Positions 1 to 6,250 are shown, counted from the stretch's first letter. The stretch: DNA of 7,338 nt from Oscillospiraceae bacterium (GCA_017378975.1 JAFNXT010000155.1:1-7338); one strand, 5' to 3'. The notes: generated by a model not told the origin, from the sequence alone. Program-made: numbers and translations.

Positions 1-1169
1 GCGACGGCGGTCATGGCGGCAGCGTCATTCTTCGGGTCAATGACCACATGTCTACCCTGCTGGATTTTCGCTATAAGCGGAAATACTCCGCTCAGGCCGG
101 TGAAAACGGCCGTGGCCGGAATATGAGCGGCAAGCGGGGCGAGAATCTGATCATTCAGGTGCCCCGTGGCACGGTAATCCGGGACGCGGAAACCAATGCC
201 ATCATTGCAGATATGTCCACCGGCGAGGATTTCATCATCGCCAAGGGCGGCCGCGGCGGCTGGGGCAATGCCCACTATGCCACTGCAACCCGTCAGGTCC
301 CCCGGTTCGCCAAAGCCGGTCTAAAGGGTCAGGAACGTGATATTATTATGGAACTGAAGCTGTTGGCAGATGTGGGTCTGGTTGGTTTCCCCAATGTTGG
401 CAAATCCACCTTGCTTTCTGTTACCTCCAACGCCCGTCCCAAGATCGCCAACTACCATTTCACCACCCTGTTCCCCAATCTGGGCGTGATCTTCGTGGAT
501 GAGGGCGTGTCCTTCGTCATGGCGGACATCCCCGGCATCATCGAGGGCGCGGCAGAGGGCGCGGGTCTGGGCCACGATTTCCTGCGGCACATCGACCGGT
601 GCCGGTTGCTGGTCCATGTGGTGGACGTTTCCGGCAGTGAGGGCAGAGATCCTGTGGAGGATTTCGACGCGATCTGCGCGGAGCTGAAGAACTACAGCGT
701 GGACCTTTCCGACCGTCCTATGATCGTGGCGGCCAACAAGACGGATCTGCTGATGCCGGAGAGCGACAACCTCCAGCGCCTGCGTGAGCGTGTGGAGGCG
801 GCAGGCTGTGAGCTGTATGAGATCAGCGCCGGTACCACTCAAGGCACCCGGAACCTCATGCGGGTGGTGGCGGAGAAGCTCCGCACCCTGCCTCCGGTGA
901 CGATCTATGAGCCGGAGTATGTGGCCCCTGTGGTGGAGGCCGGCAGACCGGAGGATCTGGTGATCGAGCATCTGGGCTCCACTTGGGTGATCACCGGAAG
1001 CTGGCTGGAGCGGCTGATCCTGGACATCAATTTCGACGACTACGAGTCCCGGAACTTCTTCGATCTGCAGCTTCGCAAGTGCGGTCTTTTCGCCCGGTTG
1101 GAGGAGATGGGCATCGAGGATGGGGACGTGGTGGACATCTACGATTTCCAGTTTGAATATCAGCGATAA
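1..1169 (+). CDS. obgE: Obg family GTPase, 5'-truncated by window edge
   Basis: Obg/CgtA is a ribosome-associated GTPase acting in 50S assembly, stress response and (p)ppGpp-linked control. The frame is open from base 3 without a start; the first visible residues, DGGHGGSV, are the end of the glycine-rich Obg-fold signature, so roughly 35-40 residues are missing. The visible part is 388 residues. The Obg fold continues to about visible residue 120 (including KGGRGGWGN). The G domain follows: P-loop GFPNVGKS (128-135), switch I YHFTT (151-155), DIPG (175-178), NKTD (245-248) and SAG (275-277). The C-terminal ~85 residues match the OCT extension found in Firmicutes Obg and end in an acidic/aromatic tail. 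All GTPase motifs look intact. In Firmicutes obg usually follows rplU-rpmA, which would lie to the left. Family assignment is secure; the exact N-terminus is not visible. Confidence 0.97.
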   Translation, partial: DGGHGGSVILRVNDHMSTLLDFRYKRKYSAQAGENGRGRNMSGKRGENLIIQVPRGTVIRDAETNAIIADMSTGEDFIIAKGGRGGWGNAHYATATRQVPRFAKAGLKGQERDIIMELKLLADVGLVGFPNVGKSTLLSVTSNARPKIANYHFTTLFPNLGVIFVDEGVSFVMADIPGIIEGAAEGAGLGHDFLRHIDRCRLLVHVVDVSGSEGRDPVEDFDAICAELKNYSVDLSDRPMIVAANKTDLLMPESDNLQRLRERVEAAGCELYEISAGTTQGTRNLMRVVAEKLRTLPPVTIYEPEYVAPVVEAGRPEDLVIEHLGSTWVITGSWLERLILDINFDDYESRNFFDLQLRKCGLFARLEEMGIEDGDVVDIYDFQFEYQR

Positions 1170-1185
1170 ATTTACCAAAAACTAT

Positions 1186-1214
1186 TTGCCATTTTGCATT
1201 TTATATCGTATAAT
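1186..1214 (+). promoter_or_regulatory. Sigma-A promoter for the AraC-type regulator
   Basis: TTGCCA (1186-1191), a 17-nt spacer and a perfect TATAAT (1209-1214) lie in an A+T-rich gap after obgE. Transcription should start near 1220-1222, about 50 nt before the regulator's start codon. The predicted start lies inside the left arm of the obgE terminator hairpin, so the new transcript would lack most of that arm and escape termination. The match is by eye; the start site is inferred. Confidence 0.75.
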
Positions 1215-1249
1215 GACGGGGCTACCGTGCGTAGCCCCGTCATTTTTAT
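1213..1249 (+). terminator. Intrinsic terminator of obgE
   Basis: A perfect 13-bp stem (1213-1225 pairing with 1231-1243) with a 5-nt loop is followed by a T-rich run (1243-1249). It lies 43 nt after the obgE stop codon. Its left foot shares two bases with the TATAAT box of the downstream promoter, so both elements occupy the same DNA. Confidence 0.9.
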
Positions 1250-1273
1250 CCAGATCCTATCCAAGGAGGCCCT

Positions 1274-2428
1274 ATGATCCGACATTTGAACCCCATGACT
1301 TTCCAGGCCTATGGCACGATCCTTCCTGAACGTCCGGACAGCACCAAGTCTGCCGGAAAGGGGGATTTCGTGCGCCGTCTCCAGCTGGGACAGGGGGAGT
1401 TCCCTGTGTATCAGACCCAGTCGGATACCTGGCTCTATGGTCACAGCCCCATGACGGTGCTGGCCGTCCGGGTGGGGGAGGAGGACTTCCGTCATTTCTA
1501 TCTGGATAAGCCCGTATCCCTGCGGTCCGGGGTGGTGTTCTGTCTGGTGCCGCTGGATAAGGAGGCTACCGCCGAGATCGCCTACCGAAAAGCTCCGGAG
1601 GAGATCGGAAAAAGCTCCCTCGGCTCCGGCCTGCAACAGCCCAGGAGACTGCGGGTGGAGAGCCTGTACACCTTCTTCTATCAGGAGAAGGAACAGGGGT
1701 TCATCTTCCCCGGCGAGGCACACCCCATGACGGAGCTGACTTATGTGGATCAGGGCTCCCTCCACAGTGTGGTGGACGGGCAGGACCTGCTTTTGGAGCA
1801 GGGGGACGTGACGGTTTATATGCCGGATCAGTTCCATATGCAGTATTCGGACATGGGCGTGGCGCCCCGGTTCGTCACGATCTCCTTCCAACTGGAGGGC
1901 AAGGGTCTGGAGCGGCTCCGAGGCCGCCGGTTCCAGGCACCTCAGCAGGCGGTGACCCTCCTGCAACAGATGCTCCGGGAGCAGGAAGGACCGGACGAGC
2001 TGTCCGGCGATCTGATCATGGCCCAGCTTGAGCAGCTCCTGATCCTGCTCCTGCGGCAGGTGGATGCCCCTGCCGGGAAGCTGAAGACCTCCAACGGGGT
2101 CCACTCCGAGAACGAGATCATCCGCAAGGCCCAACAGTTCATCTCCGCCAATGTGCGGCAGAAGCTGACGGTGCCGATGGTGGCGGAGAAAGTACAGGTC
2201 AGTGCCAGCTATCTGACGGCGCTGTTCCATAAGAACCTGCAGATCTCTCCCGGTGAGTACATCCGCCGGATCAAGCTCCAGGAGAGCAAGCAGATGATCC
2301 GGGAGGATTCCATGACCTTCACTCAGATCGCGGCGGAGTTGCAATACTCTACCGTCCATCATTTCTCCCGGCAATTCAAGGAGAAATTCGGCATCACCCC
2401 CACGGAATACGCAAAATCCGTGAGATGA
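1274..2428 (+). CDS. AraC family transcriptional regulator with extra N-terminal cupin-like region
   Basis: A 384-residue DNA-binding regulator, longer than the ~280-300 residues usual for the family. AAGGAGG (1263-1269) ends 4 nt before ATG 1274. Residues 1-125 look like a cupin/ureidoglycolate-lyase-like beta domain, with a start (RHLNPMTFQAYG) recalling DUF4867-type proteins. Residues ~130-215 form a typical AraC sensor cupin (FPGEAHPMTELTYVDQG, then DLLLEQGDVTVYMPDQFH). Residues ~280-384 form the double helix-turn-helix: first helix pair around 299-322, second around 347-370, with the conserved FSRQFKEKFGITPTEY end. The two cupin-like regions suggest sensing of a small molecule such as a sugar or carboxylate, but the ligand cannot be read from sequence. 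It is transcribed from its own promoter, and the VTC-DUF4956 pair follows on the same strand, making those genes plausible targets. The family call is firm; the domain identity of residues 1-125 is tentative. Confidence 0.93.
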   Translation: MIRHLNPMTFQAYGTILPERPDSTKSAGKGDFVRRLQLGQGEFPVYQTQSDTWLYGHSPMTVLAVRVGEEDFRHFYLDKPVSLRSGVVFCLVPLDKEATAEIAYRKAPEEIGKSSLGSGLQQPRRLRVESLYTFFYQEKEQGFIFPGEAHPMTELTYVDQGSLHSVVDGQDLLLEQGDVTVYMPDQFHMQYSDMGVAPRFVTISFQLEGKGLERLRGRRFQAPQQAVTLLQQMLREQEGPDELSGDLIMAQLEQLLILLLRQVDAPAGKLKTSNGVHSENEIIRKAQQFISANVRQKLTVPMVAEKVQVSASYLTALFHKNLQISPGEYIRRIKLQESKQMIREDSMTFTQIAAELQYSTVHHFSRQFKEKFGITPTEYAKSVR

Positions 2429-2434
2429 TGCAAA

Positions 2435-2447
2435 ATGATCGTATCAT
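2435..2447. promoter_or_regulatory. Short dyad, possible operator
   Basis: ATGAT-CGT-ATCAT is a perfect 5-bp inverted repeat 7 nt after the regulator stop codon and 110 nt before the VTC gene. AraC proteins more often bind direct repeats, so this may be chance. It is listed because little else marks the 129-nt gap, which has no convincing terminator. Confidence 0.2.
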
Positions 2448-2514
2448 CGCGGTCCTGTTCATGGTTTGGTCATGATCGGGTGATATGTTCTTTAAGGATG
2501 GCTCAAGGAGCCCA

Positions 2515-2523
2515 TGGTATCAT
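2515..2523 (+). promoter_or_regulatory. Possible extended -10 promoter for the VTC-DUF4956 pair
   Basis: TG-G-TATCAT is an extended -10 element 34 nt before the chosen VTC start. No good -35 box lies at 16-18 nt (bases 2495-2500 read AGGATG). A promoter lacking a -35 would fit activator-dependent expression, for instance by the adjacent AraC regulator. Read-through from the regulator is equally possible. Confidence 0.3.
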
Positions 2524-2542
2524 AGCAGTACAGACGCATGGG

Positions 2543-2549
2543 AAGGAGG
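2543..2549 (+). promoter_or_regulatory. Ribosome binding site that sets the VTC gene start
   Basis: AAGGAGG ends 8 nt before ATG 2558 but only 2 nt before the in-frame ATG 2552. The spacing therefore favours 2558. The far-upstream in-frame ATG at 2435 has no ribosome site in front of it. Confidence 0.75.
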
Positions 2550-2557
2550 GGATGCCG

Positions 2558-3280
2558 ATGGATGTGTTCCAGCGGAGGGAACTGAAGTTTTTGCTGGGGC
2601 CAAAGCAACGGCTGGCCCTGGAACAGCTCATGGCGGAGCGGATGGAGCCGGACCGGTACGGACGGAAGACCATCTGCAACCTCTATTACGACACCGATGA
2701 CTACCGACTGATCCGGCACTCTCTGGAGGGACCTGTTTACAAAGAAAAGCTCCGGCTACGAAGCTACGGCCCTCTGGGCCCCGGTGTGGACGTGTTCCTT
2801 GAGATGAAGAAGAAATACCGTGGCATCGTCTACAAGCGGCGCGTGCCGGTGACGCAGGAGGAGGCCTTCGATTTCATGGAACGAAGGGCACCTCTGACAC
2901 GGGAGTGTCAGATCGCCAGAGAGCTCCGGTATTTCCGGGATCTCTATGGGACGCTGGAGCCCAAGGTGTACATCAGCTATGAGCGTCTGGCCTGGTACGA
3001 TCCTGCTGACGGCGGATTCCGGGTGACGCTGGACTGGAACATCGCTTATCGGACCGATGGGATGGATCTGGCCCTCCAGCCGGGGGGACGGACGATCATC
3101 GATCCGGAACAGTCGGTGCTGGAGGTGAAAGCCTCCGGCGGCATCCCTGTGTGGATGATGGAATTTTTGAGCAGGGAGGGTCTCCGGAAGGAGTCCTTCT
3201 CCAAATACGGCAGAGCGTATCAGACGCTCCTGCGGGAAAAGATCACAGAAAGTCGAGGACCTTCCAATGTGGGATTCTAA
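2558..3280 (+). CDS. VTC domain protein, putative polyphosphate polymerase
   Basis: A 240-residue VTC-fold (triphosphate tunnel) protein. In yeast Vtc4 this fold makes polyphosphate from ATP inside a basic tunnel; bacterial homologues are annotated as polyphosphate polymerase domain proteins but few have been tested. Tunnel-like motifs are visible in order: RRELKFLL (6-13), YYDTDDY (43-49), KEKLRLRSYG (62-71), the metal-site candidate E82 in FLEMKKKYRG followed by YKRR (92-95), PKVYISYER (135-143, R143), LDW (158-160), LEVK (188-191, E189) and SFSKYGRAY (213-221, K216). Basic and acidic positions seem intact, so it is probably active. There is no signal peptide or membrane span, so it should face the cytoplasm. 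Its 3' end overlaps the DUF4956 gene by 14 nt, implying translational coupling and a shared membrane complex. The start at 2558 follows from ribosome-site spacing. Fold confidence is high; the biochemical role is inferred. Confidence 0.9.
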   Translation: MDVFQRRELKFLLGPKQRLALEQLMAERMEPDRYGRKTICNLYYDTDDYRLIRHSLEGPVYKEKLRLRSYGPLGPGVDVFLEMKKKYRGIVYKRRVPVTQEEAFDFMERRAPLTRECQIARELRYFRDLYGTLEPKVYISYERLAWYDPADGGFRVTLDWNIAYRTDGMDLALQPGGRTIIDPEQSVLEVKASGGIPVWMMEFLSREGLRKESFSKYGRAYQTLLREKITESRGPSNVGF

Positions 3281-3959
3281 GTTCGTCAGTATGTATGACA
3301 GCCTGACCGGCATCACGCTGGGCAGCTTCCTGATCTGTATCGGGGCGGCACTGCTTCTGGGCGCGGTGATGGCGTTGGTCTATTCCTTCCGCACCCCTCA
3401 CAGTGCCGGATTCATGGTGACCATGGCGCTCCTGCCTGCCATGGTGGCGGCGGTGATCATGATGGTCAACGGAAATCTGGGTGCCGGTGTGGCGGTGGCC
3501 GGTGCGTTCTCTCTGGTGCGCTTCCGCAGCAGTCCCGGTACCGCCAAGGAGATCGGCGCGATCTTCCTTGCTATGGCAGTGGGTCTGGCTTGTGGTATGG
3601 GCTACCCGGGCTTCGGCGCGCTGTTCGCCGGGATCCTGTGTGTGGTGAGCCTGCTGTACTCTGTGATCGGCTTCGGCGGCCGGTGGAACGCTACCATGTG
3701 CCGGGAGCTGAGGATCACTGTGCCGGAGGATCTGGATTATCCTACGGTGTTCGATGATCTGCTGGAGAAGTACGCCTCCAAGGCGGAGCTGATCAGCGTC
3801 CGTACCACCAATCTGGGCAGTCTGAACCGGCTGACCTATGATCTGGTGCTCCGCAAGCCCGGTACGGAGAAGGAGTTCATCGACGAGCTCCGCTGCCGTA
3901 ACGGTAATCTGGAGATCAGTATGTCCATGCGGCCCATGGACGGCAGAGAGAATCTGTGA
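3267..3959 (+). CDS. DUF4956 family integral membrane protein
   Basis: A 230-residue membrane protein of unknown function. Hydrophobic segments lie at about residues 17-39, 49-67, 71-84/95-111 and 115-135, followed by a soluble C-terminal domain (~145-230) with an ACT-like or ferredoxin-like alternation of beta and alpha (RELRITVPEDLDY... LEISMSM). The family hallmark GAFSLVRFRSSPGTAKEIG (79-97) is present in full, with two arginines beside the membrane that could contact an anionic polymer. GAGG (actually GAGG within bases 3255-3258) sits 8 nt before ATG 3267. The gene starts inside the last codons of the VTC gene, a pairing recurrent in Firmicutes and Bacteroidetes, so it probably anchors or forms an exit path for the VTC product. 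That role is inference. A CotH-like spore coat kinase gene, often the third member of such loci, is absent here. A palindrome follows 8 nt after the stop. Confidence 0.92.
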   Translation: MWDSKFVSMYDSLTGITLGSFLICIGAALLLGAVMALVYSFRTPHSAGFMVTMALLPAMVAAVIMMVNGNLGAGVAVAGAFSLVRFRSSPGTAKEIGAIFLAMAVGLACGMGYPGFGALFAGILCVVSLLYSVIGFGGRWNATMCRELRITVPEDLDYPTVFDDLLEKYASKAELISVRTTNLGSLNRLTYDLVLRKPGTEKEFIDELRCRNGNLEISMSMRPMDGRENL

Positions 3960-3967
3960 TATTTGGA

Positions 3968-4000
3968 GGGCGATGCAAGACCGTTGGTTTTGCATCGCCC
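3968..4000. repeat. Palindromic hairpin A, probable terminator and dispersed repeat copy
   Basis: Bases 3968-3982 pair with 3986-4000 as a 15-bp stem with one G-T wobble and a 3-nt GTT loop. It begins 8 nt after the DUF4956 stop codon, so it likely ends that operon, although the following T-tract (TTCTGGGTCTT) is poor. Its centre, from the GCA to the TGC around ACCGTTGGT, is nearly identical to the centre of the hairpin at 5844-5884, but in the opposite orientation. The outer arms differ in sequence and length yet stay paired in both. Confidence 0.85.
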
Positions 4001-4106
4001 TTCTGGGTCTTCATGAAGATCCGTACGCTTTTACAGATATCTGCCGGGAGGCAGTGCCCGTATGTGGTGAAAAAGTGGAGGAACTGTAACGTTTTTGTGG
4101 AAAAAC

Positions 4107-4135
4107 TTGATTTTTTGCGCAGGATGTGGTATGAT
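4107..4135 (+). promoter_or_regulatory. Sigma-A promoter of the secreted protein gene
   Basis: TTGATT (4107-4112), a 17-nt spacer and TATGAT (4130-4135) preceded by TG at 4127-4128 (extended -10). The region around the -35 is strikingly A+T-rich compared with the surrounding DNA. The expected start is near 4142, giving a ~75-nt leader. Confidence 0.75.
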
Positions 4136-4149
4136 ACGCTCAGATATAT

Positions 4150-4191
4150 GGGGCAAAAGCCCCGCGCTTCCGGCGGTATGGACGCCGGGGG
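4150..4191 (+). other. Structured 5' leader (two tandem hairpins)
   Basis: The leader holds GGGGC-AAAA-GCCCC (4150-4163) followed directly by a second stem, 4167-4175 pairing with 4183-4191, with two G-U pairs and a 7-nt loop. Together they fill most of the space between the predicted transcription start and the ribosome site (GGGAGGGG, 4204-4211). They could stabilise the mRNA or regulate expression. I could not match them to a riboswitch class I know. Confidence 0.5.
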
Positions 4192-4216
4192 ACATGAAAG
4201 AAAGGGAGGGGAGCGT

Positions 4217-5830
4217 ATGTCCGGCAAGACCCGGCGGATCGTCAGTTTCGTTCTGGCGCTGGTGATGATGGCCGCTCTGGCGTTGCCACAGCAGGTCGGG
4301 GCGGTGTCGGTATCCGCTTCCGGCATCGAACGGCAGATCATCCGGTTGTACAAGGAAGCCCGATCCCTCACCGGCCGCTATTCCTTCGACGGCTATTGCG
4401 GCACGCTGGTCAACGCCCAGCTCAAGCTTCTGGGGATCACCACCAAGGTGGTGGGCAACAACGGCAATCAGGAATATGACTGCTATGCGGCCCAGCGCGT
4501 CACTTCCGGTGGGTTCCGGACCCAGTCCTTCTCCGCCAAGTCCTACACCCTTCTGGAGGCCCTGAACGCCCTGACCGAGGGCGGTACGGTGGATGTGACC
4601 AACGTGCTGGTGGGGTTCCAGCAGACCAGATCCAGCGCCGGCCGCCGTTACGGACACGCCTTGATGATCCACGCGATCATCGATGGTACGGTCTATTTCA
4701 TGGAGAGCTACAGTCTGACCATCGGCGGCAAGTATTTCCGTGAGGGCAGTCCCGTGAGCTGTTCCATCGAGGAATTCGCAAGATATTACACCGCCACGAC
4801 CATCTCCTTCGACGGTGTGGTCCACTTCTCCCAGCAGGGGTATGCGGACCGGTGCAAAGCCTATCCGTCCAACCTTTCTGTGATCTGTACCGGCAGCGAG
4901 CTCATGAGCCAGCCCTGTGAGACCATGATCGATAAGGATTCCACGCTGGTCCGCAAGCTTCTCGACGGTGAGCCCCTGCAGGTCACCGGCGTGTATCAGA
5001 ATTCCATGGGCGAATACTGGTACCGGGTGGGGGAGAAGGACGGTTATGTCCGCGCCGACCGGACCCGGATGGAGTCGTTGATCCTTAGTGATATCTCCAT
5101 CACCGGCACCGTGGCCCCCACGATCCTGCGGCAGGGCAACGGATATCAGGTCAAGGGCGTGATCGCCTCCAGGTTCAATTCCGTTTATACCGTTCGCGCG
5201 CAGGTCTACAAGCTGGGCGAGGAGCAGATCCCGGTGCTGTCGGTGACGGATATGGTGGAGGGCATGTATTATGACCTTTCCGGCAGTTCCGTTTCCAAGG
5301 ATCTGATGTTCCGTACCTTGCCCGCCGGGCAGTACCGCTACGAGCTGGCGGTGATCGTAGACGATCACTACGTTCAGGCCGGGCAGCTGAACATCGGTTG
5401 GGAGACCGTGGAGCTGTGGTCCTCGGAGTTCCAGGTGGTGGAGGAGTCCGGTGAGCTGGGCATCATCACGCTGGATGCCAAGGGTGGCTCTGTGGCTCTG
5501 GATCAGACGGTGGTGCCGCTGGACACACCGTTGCAGTCGCTCCCGGTACCGCAGTTGGCAGGCTCTGTGTTCCAAGGCTGGTACACCGAGGACGGGGTCC
5601 GTGTGGAGCCCCATACGGTGCCGCAGGGGGATATGACCCTGTATGCTCACTGGATCGAGGAGACGGCGCTGTATGAGGCGTGGAACGATCACGGGAAGAG
5701 TTTGTACTATTACAGCGACGGTGTGACCACCATGGGCTCGATCCTGGTGGACGGGATCGTGTATTACTTCAGCTCCGTGGGCACCATGGGGCAGGGCAGG
5801 GTCCTGTGGACTGCCGCCGGTGTGGGCTGA
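4217..5830 (+). CDS. Secreted multidomain protein: putative Cys/His peptidase-like domain, SH3-like, Ig-like, Flg_new and cell-wall-binding repeats
   Basis: A 537-residue exported protein. The start at 4217 is chosen for the ribosome site GGGAGGGG (4204-4211) and because it begins a Sec signal peptide: a KTRR n-region, a hydrophobic core (about 8-23) and likely cleavage after VGA29. Residues ~38-205 contain FDGYCGTLVNAQL (Cys61) and RYGHALMIHAIIDGTVYFMES (His147), an order and spacing like NlpC/P60, CHAP or other papain-like folds; this is suggestive only. Residues ~240-285 resemble a bacterial SH3 domain (YWYRVGEKDGYV). Residues ~290-407 form an Ig-like domain known from clostridial secreted hydrolases (ISITGTVAPTILRQGNGYQVKG). 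Residues ~415-480 are an InlB/Flg_new repeat (ITLDAKGG ... FQGWYTEDG ... YAHW). Residues ~496-525 look like a degenerate choline-binding-type repeat. It probably acts at the cell surface on peptidoglycan or protein. It has its own promoter and is bracketed by two related palindromes. Confidence 0.85.
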   Translation: MSGKTRRIVSFVLALVMMAALALPQQVGAVSVSASGIERQIIRLYKEARSLTGRYSFDGYCGTLVNAQLKLLGITTKVVGNNGNQEYDCYAAQRVTSGGFRTQSFSAKSYTLLEALNALTEGGTVDVTNVLVGFQQTRSSAGRRYGHALMIHAIIDGTVYFMESYSLTIGGKYFREGSPVSCSIEEFARYYTATTISFDGVVHFSQQGYADRCKAYPSNLSVICTGSELMSQPCETMIDKDSTLVRKLLDGEPLQVTGVYQNSMGEYWYRVGEKDGYVRADRTRMESLILSDISITGTVAPTILRQGNGYQVKGVIASRFNSVYTVRAQVYKLGEEQIPVLSVTDMVEGMYYDLSGSSVSKDLMFRTLPAGQYRYELAVIVDDHYVQAGQLNIGWETVELWSSEFQVVEESGELGIITLDAKGGSVALDQTVVPLDTPLQSLPVPQLAGSVFQGWYTEDGVRVEPHTVPQGDMTLYAHWIEETALYEAWNDHGKSLYYYSDGVTTMGSILVDGIVYYFSSVGTMGQGRVLWTAAGVG

Positions 5831-5843
5831 CCGATGGAAAGAT

Positions 5844-5886
5844 AAGGGCGCGTTGCAAAACCAACGGTTTTGCAACGCGCCCTTTT
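5844..5886. terminator. Palindromic hairpin B, bidirectional terminator and repeat copy
   Basis: A perfect 19-bp stem (5844-5862 with 5866-5884) and a 3-nt loop, ending in TTTT (5883-5886). It starts 13 nt after the stop of the secreted protein gene and touches the 3' end of rnpB coming from the other side, so it can terminate both converging transcripts. On the minus strand its core reads GCAAAACCGTTGGTTTTGC, matching hairpin A on the plus strand except for one base. Confidence 0.9.
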
Positions 5887-6245
5887 GCGACCGGATCTGT
5901 AAGCCGGGTTCTGTCTTGACAGCCATCTATCTAGACTCAGGATCGCTCCTGAGTTCAAGCCGCCTCCTCGGGACGGTCGAGCAGACCTCGTGTCCCTCCA
6001 CGGCGTTGCTCCGGGATAGAGTTTACATCGTAGAACCCATGTCACCATGGGCCGGGTGCGCTCTTACCGCACCTTTTCACCCTTGCTGACCACCGCTTTT
6101 GGCGGCGGTCAGCGGTATCTCTCTGTTGCACTTGTCCTGGGGTCACCCCCGGCGGGCGTTACCCGTTATCCCTGCTCTGTGGAGCCCGGACTTTCCTCAT
6201 CTGGAGCCTTTCGGCTTCCATCCGCGGCTGTCCGATCTGGTCGCC
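5887..6245 (-). ncRNA. rnpB: RNase P RNA, bacterial type A
   Basis: The catalytic RNA that trims the 5' leader of pre-tRNAs. Read on the minus strand it shows the conserved 5' block with GAGGAAAGTCCGGGCTCC, then AGTGCAACAGAGAG, AAGGGTGAAAAGGTGCGGTAA, GTAAACTC and the 3' block ACAGAACCCGGCTTA. The ends pair as P1 (GCGACCAGATC near 6244-6234 with GATCCGGTCGC at 5897-5887, one mismatch). P12 is a 12-bp stem at 6086-6114. P18 (5935-5954) is capped by a GCGA tetraloop. A GAGGT segment in a hairpin closed by GGGAC/GTCCC (near 5970-5999) is a plausible L15 that binds tRNA CCA. Length, about 359 nt, is normal. It is transcribed divergently from murD and ends at hairpin B. Ends are inferred from P1 and the promoter. 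Translated frames through this region are not genes. Confidence 0.96.
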
Positions 6246-6250
6246 ATGCC

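Noticed and set aside
321..1178. 285-codon open frame on the minus strand opposite obgE
   Set aside because: Composition is typical of an antisense shadow of the GTPase gene; no motif or ribosome site.
1172..2374. 400-codon open frame on the minus strand
   Set aside because: It mirrors the AraC gene, which has a clear domain structure, promoter and ribosome site. The antisense product shows no recognisable motifs.
2500..2512. Hairpin GGCTC-AAG-GAGCC as a terminator after the AraC gene
   Set aside because: The stem is only 5 bp and no T-tract follows.
2435..2557. 41-codon upstream extension of the VTC frame
   Set aside because: There is no ribosome site at ATG 2435, and a strong one sits correctly before 2558.
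4041..4054. CTGCC-GGGA-GGCAG mini-hairpin upstream of the secreted protein promoter
   Set aside because: It is a short stem without a T-tract or other context; probably chance in GC-rich DNA.
4150..4191. c-di-GMP riboswitch in the leader of the secreted protein gene
   Set aside because: Segments such as GGGGCAAAAG and GGACGCCG loosely recall the GEMM motif, but the conserved core order and receptor are absent.
3956..4216. 87-codon upstream extension of the secreted protein frame
   Set aside because: It would run through the palindrome, the promoter and the leader, has no ribosome site at its starts, and would bury the signal peptide inside the protein.
4031..5926. 631-codon open frame on the minus strand
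   Set aside because: It lies antisense to the secreted protein gene. Its product is rich in His, Gln, Arg and Leu with no domain, signal or ribosome site, as expected for the complement of high-GC coding DNA.
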